NCBI GenBank assembly: GCA_900708905.1
Contig: CAADRB010000031.1
Span: 3,433,349-3,497,348 of the forward strand
Origin: Hymenolepis diminuta
Lineage: Eukaryota; Platyhelminthes; Cestoda; Cyclophyllidea; Hymenolepididae
Length of the DNA: 64,000 nt
Direction: 5' to 3'
Part shown: positions 11,178 through 23,300 of the stretch, piece by piece
How the letters are laid out: each line of letters starts with the position of its first letter
How positions within the stretch are numbered: the stretch's first letter is position 1
Notes under the pieces: generated by a model
What the model was told of the DNA's origin: nothing
Databases searched by the model: none
What the model saw: the letters and a program-made list of their open reading frames with translations, nothing else
Made by a program: the position numbers and the translations under genes

Positions 11178-14010
11178 ATGCTAACTCCTGTCTTGCATCG
11201 AATTGGTTTAGTCCTACCAGCCGTGTTTACTCACACCTTAAGGTCCGCCACACACAGGCCTCCCTCTGCCAGATCTATAGCACCATTACCACCATGTGAT
11301 GATACAGATTCCCTTATAGGAGCTGCCAATGATGGCTTTAATAGTCCCGATCCATCCAAATATTGTCAGAACTTGGGAGTTGAAGGAACAGTCACAATTC
11401 TACGCAATTGGTTAGCAACACTTGATGTTGATCAGCACTATCCCTCCTTACCTGAGGCAAATAATCTAGCCGCACTTGTTTCTCAGTAAGTAAATTAATT
11501 ATTTAATAAATAATTTTTTTCTTGAATACTTACAATTTTTGCCTTCCATTTTCAGCAATGATTGCCTTCAGAAGCTTGTTAGCCTCGGTGCCGATCTATC
11601 TAAAATGGAATCTCAACCAGGCGTTGCTAATCTCCTAATCAAAACAGATTTCGAGACAGCAATATCTCCAAAACTATGGCTTCTTACAGATTTTGGTTTT
11701 GAACTTCCTCAAAGTGCCCGAGTTATAACTTGTATCCCGAAGTCGATAGTTAAGGTAAACTCCTGCTGTTCTTCATTTCATTATCAGTTTCTTGAAATAT
11801 TAACTTTAATAATTTGTCTCGTTTCAGTCTTCTGTTGAGGAGTTAGCCTCGAAATTGAGATATTTTACAGACCGACAATTCCCATCAGATGTGGTTGTCC
11901 ACATGCTTTCCGATCAACCGACCATCTTTGCAATGACCAGTTGTGAGGTGGATAGAAAACTGGCCAGTCTAATGGTGACATTTTCTCTGAAGGGTGAATG
12001 ACAGTTTTAGTGCTAATCAAGTGTCGTTCCTCAAAGGTGGGATGACATTAATCTTTTTCTTTGTAGCTGACCAGGTACGACATATTGCCGGCGGAGCTCC
12101 AAAGTGCATTGTTCAGCCAATAAGTTCAACAAAAGTATGTGCGATGTTCGTGATCTTTTTCTTTTAAGAGGCCTAAATATAAATATCGTCCTCATTTCTT
12201 ATAGGATGTATTTGTCGTACTCACGAAAATGTTAGGCTTTCCTCTCGCCCAAACCAGGGATATGTTGATGGCTTTTCCGCGTCTAATTCTTTCAAGCAAG
12301 TTTTGATGTTGCCCTACTCACTTTTATTTTCTTTTTTTAACTTAGCCCTATTCACATTCAGTTTTCTTGGTTTAAGTTATGCTTACATTTAGACACTTAT
12401 TGATATATTGATGAAAGTTGCATTTTTTAATCTGTTTACCGGTATATTTGAGGAAGACATATATTATGGATGCTTGTAATAACCTAAGTATTTGACGACT
12501 TATAAAATACTTATTCACTTACTCTTCTATTGATTGGTATTAACAGGGGACGTTTGGAATCTCTGGATAACTTAGCTACATAGCAGGATAAGAGGTAGGA
12601 ATTAGAGTTATGGAGGGTAAGAAGAACATAGAGGAATCAATTAGGATAGATCTTCAATGAGAAGTAACGGATATGTGTATAGCTAAAAATGTAACAGATA
12701 TCAAGGACAGGTCTGGTCACTACTTAGCTCTGGTCTTGTGGGGTAAATGTTGTAATTGGAGCTGATTGTCTTAGTATTGCTCGACACGGATTCTTACGTT
12801 TGAATGCCACAAAATCACTATTCTTCTGGTCTCATGCCGTCTGTTTCTGGTCCGTAATGTTCTGTCAAATAGCTCGATTCATCGGACTTGTGAAAGCTCT
12901 CACCAAATCGGTCATATATGCAATCGAAAATCCTTCAACAGCTCCAATTATGTATTATGTTTTTTGATTTTGCAGTGCACTCCAAGAGCATAGCCTTGAT
13001 ATCATCATAAAATGTTGTTAAAGGATTCTCGGTGATAATTATTATGAAATGCACCAAAGGCAATATGGACCTTTACGCAATCTTAAGGTCTAAGCAGGAG
13101 ATTCTGAGAGGGATTGTTGGTATTGTAGGACAGACCGAGCTTAGATGGAAAGGTGTATTGCAGACATTTTACAAACAGGGCAGACGGGAGGAGAATCTAG
13201 AGGGAGAATAAAGTGATGGCCATGTCACACGTCATTACCGCACGTGACAAGACGACGTGCAGTGAGAAGCTGGTCCCATATATAGAGCCATTCTGTCGGC
13301 ATGCTACTTGCCATTGGCGTGTAATTGGGTGCCTTAAATAATGGAGTTCTTCCGTTGGAAGTCGGGATAGCCTAGTCTCGATTTTCTCCGTCTGNNNNNN
13401 NNNNNNNNNNNNNNNNNNNNNNNNNNNNNNNNNNNNNNNNNNNNNNNNNNNNNNGAATGTTCTATGATTTTGACTGTTCCTGAGTCAATATGCATAGTCG
13501 CATTTTATATATTTTTCATTAAAATATGCGTTACTTCATCCCAAAACGTTCCCGTTTTTTCTTAATAATGAGGTTCTTCTGAAGATTAATTTGAAATCTT
13601 GAAAGCAATATACATTTGTTTTAAGAAGTCAACATAATTTTAGACTAATTTCTTCATCATTTTAGGCAATCGTGTGTTATTTAATAATGCATTCCATCTC
13701 CACAAGCGTCTCGAATTGCCGTATGAACTTGTTGCCCTGTTTCCAAAGGCACTTTGTGCGCCCCCAAGAATCCTTGCCGATCGAACAAATTTCCTCAAGT
13801 TTTGCAACCGCTTCCAACCTGACGGTTCCAAGTAGATATTTAGTTAGATAATTTTTCAAATATCCGCACGAGAATTTAATTTTGATTTTTTTAAACAGAC
13901 CACTATACACATCATTGGACGCGATTGTTGATGGAACAGATGAGGAGTTTTGCAGTAAATTCGTTGGCGGGGATGAAGATTTGTTTGATAACTATCTACG
14001 GACCGTATAA
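11178..14010 (+). CDS. MTERF3: Mitochondrial transcription termination factor family protein 3
   Basis: mTERF-repeat protein of the mitochondrial matrix; the family binds mitochondrial nucleic acid and MTERF3 acts in mitochondrial transcription and ribosome biogenesis. Seven exons: 11178-11485, 11556-11754, 11828-11993, 12067-12134, 12205-12295, 13666-13831, 13899-14010, summing to 1110 bases (369 residues plus stop; the human protein is about 417). MTERF3 is chosen over other mTERFs by two stretches: LQKLVSLGADLSKMES at the start of exon 2, and the C-terminus with YTSLDAIVDGTDEEFC followed by an acidic tail ending NYLRTV. Repeats with the helical pattern and FPR/FPK motifs run through exons 3-6. 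The N-terminus is Ser/Arg/Thr-rich and suits a mitochondrial presequence. The intron after exon 5 uses a GC donor (GCAAGT), the only choice that keeps frame and the expected PRLILSSNR. An AG lies 8 bases before the ATG. AATAAA at 14235-14240 is a likely poly(A) signal. Confidence 0.9.
12540..13394. other. GC-richer, repeat-like segment in the long MTERF3 intron
   Basis: The 1370-base GC-AG intron holds a stretch visibly richer in G and C than its surroundings, with short palindromic ACGTG-type words and a TATATA box near 13280, and it ends at an assembly gap. It looks like a fragment of a transposable element or LTR, but I recognise no coding motif and see no second copy in this window. Confidence 0.3.
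13395..13454. other. Assembly gap (60 N)
   Basis: Sixty unknown bases inside the MTERF3 GC-AG intron, directly after a GC-rich repeat-like segment. The missing sequence does not interrupt any exon of the model. Confidence 0.99.
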
Positions 14011-14234
14011 TCTGTGTACATGTTACTCCAGTAAAATACTCTAATTTCCGTAACTTGTGTCCTTGTCGGATTCGAGTCAGTTGGTTGAGTGTTGGCAGTC
14101 ATTCGTATTGAGGTTTATGCGATTATTAAGTGAAAATATTTTTCGAACATAAGTAAAACATTTTTCTCACTTGATCTTCAGTTTCTGTTTGGTAGTGTAT
14201 CTATTTTAACAGATCATTTATTTTTCTAAAGCAT

Positions 14235-14240
14235 AATAAA
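14235..14240 (+). other. Probable MTERF3 polyadenylation signal AATAAA
   Basis: AATAAA about 225 bases after the MTERF3 stop codon and about 120 bases before the proposed SLC30A9 start. The genes are therefore close head-to-tail neighbours. Confidence 0.5.
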
Positions 14241-14362
14241 TAATAGCAGTAATTTTTGTTTATGTATTTGCATTAAAGGAGCTCCAATCAACTTGATGGG
14301 GCGTTAAATATATTGCGGATATTTTGTGCTTAAAGTATTTGTATTAGTTTACTTTCCCGGTC

Positions 14363-17300
14363 ATGTATAAATGTACCGATTCCATAGGTGACTTGTGCAG
14401 ATTCTTCCGACGTAAAGATCTCCAAGGTTAGATTATAATTTTCATATTAAAATAAATGTGGAATTTAGTCTTGAGATTTCTGTATGTAACGCCCTTATGT
14501 CTCAAGGAGAATTCCAATTCCAACGATGCACGAAGTCCATTAGACGCCACAGGCACACTTGTTGTTTAATTTTTGATTCTTTTTACTATTAGTTATTCCA
14601 AAGATCCGAACTCCCCTCAAGTATAACGATACCGTAAAATCCGAAAAGTTTATCACTCCATTTCGCGTTTCTCACGAGTACATGCTCACCAACGAGTAAG
14701 TTTTTTGGTCAATTTATCCAATTTACATAGAGATACAAAGACCCTTACAAGATACTACAGCCGCAGTCCTTATACATGGGAGGTTCGAACACAAGTTTTC
14801 GATCGAAACGAGGTAGAACAAATGTATGTCGCTCCCTTTCTTATCTCAAGAATTCTCTCATCAGGGCTCTTTCGAAATACGGCGGTCAGGATGGCCTTGC
14901 TGCGTTTCGTCGAAAAGTCAAAGAAGCTGAAAGCCAAAGAGGGTTTCTAATAGGTAAGTTGGGAGAGATCTTTCTCACTCACTCATGTTCTTCAGACAAA
15001 CTTACCCGACGGAAGAAGACAAACGTTAGTGATGGCATTGCTCCTGAATTTGCCGATTTAAGTGCTGGCCACAAAGTGAGTTATCTTTCCCCTCAATCTA
15101 TAAATGTTTTTATCAAAAAATTAAACTTCCCGGAAAAAAATAATATTTCTTCCAGGATGAGGTTGTTTGGCGTGTGAGTTGTTATTATCTTGTCTGATTG
15201 TTGATCTTGTCATGTCTTTGTGATCACTCATCATCCTAGTGTTTATCGGTATGTCATAGACTCTTTGTTTAATATCCTATCTCTCATTCGTTTATGTCAT
15301 CGCATTATGCATTCATCTTTTATTGTCAAATCATTTCTGTTGTTTTGTACCCATTTAATTTCAGCGTAATATGATGCCGTTTTCGTGGAATAGCGGAGCC
15401 GGAAGGGTGGTTATAATGGCTATCGTTGTGTAAGTTTATTTGTTTATTCATAAGTCTCAAACAATGCATTTGTGGAGATTTAATGAACTCTGCTAAATTT
15501 TAGCAACGTGTTGAATGTTGGCGCTAAAGCCTGGGCTTGGTGGATAACGGGTTCCAAGAGTATGTTTTCTGAGATGATGCATTCTGTTGCTGATACATTG
15601 AACCAGGTTTGTGTTTTATTTTACAAATACTTGACTACATTTTAAACCATGAATTTGTTTATACTGGTCTCTTTCTGATTTGCTTGATAAGTTTTTGTTA
15701 AGACTTATGAGAGCTATCCGCTTTGCATTTATATACGAAGAATGTGGATGGAATTAAGTGTTAATTTGTGATTGAAAACAAAAAGATAGTTACCACGGCG
15801 ATACCTTCAAAGCCATTGATGGTGGACTTAAACACACTTTGTGCCTGTCATTCTCCCATCAACTTTGATGAATCCATTACAGATCTGGAGATTTATATAC
15901 CCAATGTAAGGGGCGTGGTCTAAGTAAGCTTTCATTAAGGAAGGTCTTTAGATAATGTGAAAGGGTATCTAAGGTATGACAAATGAAGTAAGAAGGATAA
16001 TAAGGTACAGGAATGGGAGGAAGCGACTATCTCCCTCAAAATGGGACTGAGTGGCTAATTATATTTGAAGTACAAGTCTCTCATTGGTCTAATTTACGCC
16101 CATATTATCTAATTAATCAACGAGCTTGAGAGGTTGTTATCTTAGCCTACTTCCAATTTTTTAGTGGCAACGTTCTTGTTTGCTTATTCCGAAGATTAGC
16201 TGGGTTGTGTTGTGTCGCGTCATATCAATATCTTTCTGCAATTGAAATTATATAACTTCCTGTTTGTTGTATCTTGAAAGGTGTGATCTATACTATACAG
16301 GGAGTTGTCATTGGAGTAATAATAATTTTCTTCACTACAACTTCATATACTATTTAATATGCGATATAGTCAACACACATTTGGATATTTAATAAATTCT
16401 GACCTAATTAGCGGACTCTTACTGTGCATTTAGTCTTTATCACTTCCTGTCATATTATACTTTTAGGTTGTCCTAGCTTATGGTATCCACTCTTCCATGC
16501 AACGTCCGGATACCGACCATCCGTAAGTTGCCTCCTTTTCACACTGATAAAAACTAGGTTCCACATGGTTGGAATACGTCAAGTCACTTGTACGTAGGAC
16601 AAATTTTTTGGAAAAATTTAGAAAATACGTACGTGTTTGCTAATAGTGTGTTATACCTCGTGCTTGATCCTCACACGGTGACTTCCCATAAAACTCCTGG
16701 GAATTAGTTATCGAGCCCAAAGTCTATTAATATCTGGCATTGACTACTATCACATCTTCTTTCATGATGGGTCTAAATTGTAATATCTATTGGAGATAAA
16801 GAAACCATGTCTTGAATCTCTAAAACGAAGCGAAGAGATAATTTCCGTAGGAGTTTTAGTTAAATCATATGGTAATGGGAGGGGGGAAGTTGGATTTATG
16901 AGAAGCAGGAAGGAGAACAGGGATAATGGAAAGTAGAAGTATATTTGAGATAACATTGGCGTAGATATATGGGATTCCATATCCTTGCGCTACATTATTC
17001 CCTCCCTCTTCGAGGAACTTGTGTGTTTGCCGTAGTTATTTCTAATTTCATCTTCTTTTGAGTGTATCTCAAATACCTAAATGTGGATTTGTTATTATTA
17101 GCTGATATAGACATGTAGCAAATACGTAATACTTCATATATTTCATTAAAGCCTTACGTGGATTAGTGTGTGCAAGAGCTTTCGGTGGAATTTAGCACAC
17201 TCTTTGTGACTCTCTCCATCAGTACTTGTCCTTGTGCTCGAGTTTGATTTATGAAAAGATTCCTTATACCATTTGTTAAAGAAAAGTTCATTTTGATAAC

Positions 17301-20300
17301 GATTGACTTGAAGTACAGATAGTTGATGTCTTTGTTGGTTTTTGAAATTATATTAATGCATGGGAAAGTGGTACTTAAAATTTATTTCTTGAATTAGAGA
17401 TTTTATATAAATGGAGTTTCTATTAGTGTCTTCGTCTAAAAGGCCTTCATAGTTTGAGATACTTGAGAGGGTTCCGTTCGATTAAGATTAGGTAATTATG
17501 CTTGATGTCAACTCTCAAGAGCACAGATTGGTATTCACATTCCAGTCCAATTTCTTTTGGTTGTAGAAGTGAGTGCAGAGTGGTAATTAACTGAGTTTGA
17601 AAAATTAGGTGATGTTGCACTCCCACTGTTAGAATCGCATATCTGTTAATGTTGAAGTCCTTTGTCAATTCCTTGACTTATTGTAGTGGTTGAATAAACT
17701 GAACATGATTTTCTAATTTTTCTTTTTATAATATTTGTAATACCACCTTAATTTCTATTTATTAAGACGATACAAACTCCAATTAATTTATTTCAATTCG
17801 CATCTATCATACCAAGTCCACCATTATCCTTAGGCTTTTGTTTCTGATTTACAAAAAAAGTCGGATGAAGTGGTAGCTTTATAGACTCTGATAAGATAAA
17901 AGCGTTAATCACACAAAATCTTTAGTATTCACAGATTGGCCATTTCTTTTGGGTTGCAAATGTTGGCCAAAGCTGTACTCAAATGGAACCTGGGCTATCA
18001 TTTTTGAATACGAATGTACTAACTTTACAGCTACGGCTATTCTCGGATGCGTTGCATCTCCTCTCTAATCAGCGGTGTGGGCATCTTCTTTCTTGGCGCG
18101 GGTTTTACTTGTTACCATGCAATCCAAGGCGTGGTAATGCCCCTCGAAGACGAGCACCTCTCTATATATTACGCACTGGGTGTCGCAGTAGGTTCCCTTC
18201 TCACTGAAGGCACTACATTGGGGATGGCCTACCGGGAAGTGAGTGCAAAATCGAAGGAGAATGGCTTCCCGACCATTCGATCCTATCTCCTTTCAGGCAC
18301 GGCTGAACCCAGTACCGCGGTGGTGTTACTTGAAGACTCGGCTGCAGTGTTGGGGGTGATTATTGCGGGTGGTGGTTTGGCTGGATCTTACCTACTTAAC
18401 CATCATATGCCCGACACGGCTGGGGGTCTTTTGATTAGTGTACTCCTGGCTAGTGTTGCAGCATTTATTATTCGGACAAATACGGATATCCTGCTGGGAA
18501 AGTGAGTCACCCTCTCATTTGCATGTCTATTTGAACTCTTCTTGTTTTGACTAAATTAGTGATACATCAAAAAATACTTAAACAACTCCAGAGTAATTGC
18601 ATATGAAGGGACTGAGTTAGGTAGGTGATAAAATGCAAACGTTGAACAATTTTGCTCTAGATAGGACCCATATACCTCTAGAGGTAAAGTAAATATTCGA
18701 AGGATTCGCTAAAATGAAGTTGTGTAACAGTCAAAATATTAATAAAACATTTGTGGGGGCACATGATTGTTCCACACCAGTGGCTTGAGGTCACACTTGG
18801 GACTTAAATCCCCCTAGTTCTGCAGTGTGTCATAGCAGTTTATTAACACCACATTAATCAATACTTAAACTAACAAAGAATCCGGTGTTAGAGAAAATGT
18901 GATGTTTTTATTACTACTTGGATTTTAATACTGTATATGGCAATTATTTTCCTTAATTAAATCTTAAGTCATATCAAAACATTGAACTCAATAAAACTGC
19001 GATTGCCTGATTGAGATTTTTTGAATTAATTAGTTAGTTGTATGTACAAGTTAGTATGTCTTATCTTTCAAATAACTAAGCACTCGCCAGTGGGTTGCGA
19101 ACCTGTACTGCCATCCAGTGATTTTCATATGCATGCAGTCACGTTTTTGATTATCACGAGACTACAACGATGGGAATTGAGAGTTTACCCTTAGCTTTTA
19201 GCTGAGACAACCTCATCTCAGTTTGAGATTCATCAGTACAGACCTCTCGTATTCAGGAAAGGTGGTTAGTCGTCCCATATTAGCAATTTTCGACTCTCTG
19301 GCGACACTGATTCAAAAGTATTTCCTCATGCGTGGTTCCCTATCACTATCTATTGACTCTAATTGATTTGGATCCTTGTAACTTGAATGGGTCGCCAACC
19401 GTACTAGGTGTAAATCACCACTTAAGCACATATGAGAAAGGTACTGAAGTAATCGAAAATTAACTAAAATTAAACGATCTCAGAATATTGATTTCACTCG
19501 GAATTTTAAACTCTAGAATCTCTAAAGTTAGTGTACATGGGGTATGTTAATGTAACGTTTTCTCTTGCTATAATTTTTTTTATTTGATCATATCTCGTGC
19601 CCATAGATAGAGGGAAGATATCCTTTTTGATCGGAGTTTATCTTTGTAATTGGACATGCATGTCATTTGGATTTAAACATCGATCTCATGACCATTTTTT
19701 TAGACAAAAAACGATTTTCCTGTAAATACCTTGTTTTGTAAACGGAGATAGCTTCTTTTACATCTCACTATTATAAAGACTGTTGTTTAGTCACATATTG
19801 TTGATTTAAAATCTAAGTACTATTTAAAAATATTGCGCTTTCATTATTATCCGCATATTTGCTGATATTGAATGCCATTGGTTTTCTCATATATAAGGCA
19901 TATATCTTCTCAATGAACATGTTACTAAATTGGATTCATTGAATACGAATCATTGCGTACTTCCGGTCTTCCATTTTTGAGAGATTAGATTGTCACTTTT
20001 TTAGATATTACACTCATTCCTGTGCTGATTCACTGAAAATTCTACTGTACTAATGTGATTTCAGTAAAAATATTTTTGTTTCTCCAATTTCAGATCTGTG
20101 TCGGAGGAGAAGATGGTGAAGATAATGCAGCACATTGACAGACACAAGATTGTTAGAGGCACATACGATACGAAAGCTGTGTTGATGGGTGGTGGCAATG
20201 CTATTCGACTTAAATCCGAAATTGATATTGATGGTCGGGAATTGACTCGTCGCTATCTGGAAACCGTACCGCCTGATCAATTGTTTGCGGTTAGTTAGCC

Positions 20301-23300
20301 GGTTTCAATATTAAACCATTGTCCCTAATAGGTTATTATATTATTTAAGGTTGGATTAGCCTATGTAGTTCACATAAGTAGACCGTCTGCCCGGTAATCA
20401 TGATCACTTAAAGCTGACGTACAAAAATGCCTTTAGTGTCTTTATTGTTAGTCAGTTATTCTACGTATGTGTCTATTCCTTATCTACCATTGGCTGCTCT
20501 GAGTCATTTCAACTATATACATAAAATACCACCAAAAAGTTTTGTTACAAATAAATGCCCCTGTAGTTGATCATCTCTGTTGAAATTGGCCAGATCGGAG
20601 AAGACTTTACGTAAATATTGTTTATTCTAATCGCTCGAATTTTATTCTTTTTTAGTATGAAATCTGTAGATAATGAAGATCCTCCCGTTGGATCTACATT
20701 TAGTGCCAAATTGAGAACATGTCTCTTATTTTCTAGGATATCAGTTAAGGGATGGGAATCAGGTCTCTCAATCCCTTATTTTTTATGAATATTTCACTTA
20801 GACCCGGAGAATCATTCTATATACTACTTGAAATAACTATCGTTTTCTTTTTAGATAATGGTCGTGAGAGCGACTATTTTCCACTTTTTAAGGCGTTCGA
20901 TCTTGTTTCTGGTAGATCATGACCTTTAACACAAGCTGGTTTATATTTTTTTCTAAGCAATATTTAACTTAAATATTCTCATTTCAAACTCGCTAGACTG
21001 TGGGGATTGATGCTTCACTTTAGTTCTCAAAAGATATCTGATCCTTAGCCTGATATTCAGCACTGATGCAAAAGTATATTGAGAATAAAGCTCATTTGCT
21101 TTTTTCTTTCACCTTCACATCTTACAAGTAACATACGATGTCTAGAAACATTTATTCTGACTGAAATCTAATTCTTACTTTTCACTGCATTTTATTTGTG
21201 ATTTGTTGATTTTTGGCAAGTTTTTTTTGAGGTGGATCAACTGAGAGATACTATACTCTGTTGTTTTTACATTATCTTTGCACTTTATTGTTAGAAACTG
21301 TCATTTTGTCTTATTCTTTTAAATTGGTGTAAAGCCTACAACCATAGGGTCCGTTTCATTCAGTTAAATAAACATATGGTTCTCTGCATCTGAGGCATTT
21401 TCAGATTAATGCATAAATTTCTATTTATTCTCCATTCTGCCAATAGCAACCGCATGACGCTAGATTTCTCGTCAATATGTCAATTTATTAGCATTCTGCT
21501 TATTTGCTGATAAATAGTAATAAATGTGCACTTTTATTCATTCTATGAGCATTGAGAAAACAGCAGAGCATTAAGTTTGCACTCGAGTCTTTAAGACCTT
21601 TTCATTCCGATTTTTTATTATCTCTGAGGCAAACTTTCTCTCATCATAAAGCTCTTTTACTAAGCCATCAACATGTATTCACTTTGTTTCCGCTTCTCAG
21701 AAGTATTATGCACACAAAGCTATATGAAGTTTCTGATGGGACATTTTTATACATACTGAAATCCCACTTTCTAATACTCTCCGTTTATTAATAAAGCTCG
21801 TATGTATTTATACTAGTCGAATAAGTGTATACATAGATTTGAAAGTTTTAATTTTGATGGAAGACAAGGGAATTTAGTTCCAAGGCTCGATATTTTTTCT
21901 TTTACTGGTATTCTTCGTAATTTCCTATTTTGAGTATTTACTCCTTTAAACCCTCATCACATATAATGACGCACGTGTAATCGCGTTCGATTGGTAAAAC
22001 TTTCAATATCTAGAAATTGGATATAATATCAGGATCACAAGTGTGATGTGGTTCATAGTCAGCGCTTCCTTCAGCTAATTGGAATGTTCAATGCATTAAG
22101 CTACTAACTGTGAATCTTGGATGATTAAATCTCTATCCTGACCTCTAAGTTTACAGTCTTAATTGTTCCTGACACGAAGAGATGTATTTAGTTACTTTCT
22201 CTTTTATATTTGGGTGCAATGGGGTTGGCAATTTAGCAGCTTTGAGGTGGGTCCTTTGCCATCCTAGGTTCTACGAATGATGGGTTAATACTATGGACAT
22301 CCAAGTAAACAGACGAACGCTCTATTTTGGAGTTGTCTATGCTCGTAGAACAGCGATCTCCTCGATAGTGTACAAACATTACTATCCTTAATGGGAACAT
22401 TCGCATACAGCTGACAACATTACATCTCCGTTTTCAGTTTATTTCCTCCCGGATGGGTTCGGCAGTTTAATAGATGAAAATCTAATGTTACGTCTATTAT
22501 AGGGTGGCCATATTTTAAACGTCTATGCACGTTTTTTGATAACTTCAAGAGTGGGACTGATTGAACCTATTTTGTTCCAATATAGTCATCCCACTTTTAC
22601 GAAGCTATATTTAGCTTGGTATTTTTTTGCCTAATTCGTCAAATTGCAACGCAACTAAGTTTGCATTTTAATCGTCAAAGCTCTTTTCAATCCATGTTCT
22701 GTTACCTCTTAGTGATGCAAATCTACCTCGGACAATAAAACCCATTTCATCATCTCCGATTGCTTTTACGGAATATATGTGTCATAAGACTCCTTCTGAA
22801 TCTACTCTCTGGAAATCATTATCTAGACTGAATAATTTTAGAGATCTTTTTCAGGTTTTGGAATGTTGCGTTCGCATTTATTATTTAATCTACGGTTTAA
22901 TTACGAATTTTATTATATAATGCAGGTGTAAATCTATCTCCGTTTGCATACCGAGACTTTACTGTTAAATATTGTTTTGGTGACTTACGTATAAAGCTAT
23001 CTGATTCTGGTAACTTTTATTTCCACTGAAATCCAAATTTTTATGCGTTCTTGCACTATTTTCCTTATAAATGAATATTTTACCTGAAGTAAAAATTCTT
23101 GAACCAACCGCTAGTAATTAGCAATCGGTTTAAATAACTTCTTAAGGCGCTTTAGATTGCATTCCAATTTATTAAGCCATCTGATCCCACCATTATGCCT
23201 TTTATGTCTATAACCCACTACAAGCGAAAGAACTTGCATTTCTTTCATCTTGAGGAAAAAAGCTGAAACTAGATAAGAGCAACTAGTTCAATAAAGTATA

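Noticed and set aside
20640..21790. Pyrimidine-rich frames in a SLC30A9 intron as an additional exon
   Set aside because: Exons 20094-20289 and 23680-23793 join directly in phase and match ZnT9 without extra residues.
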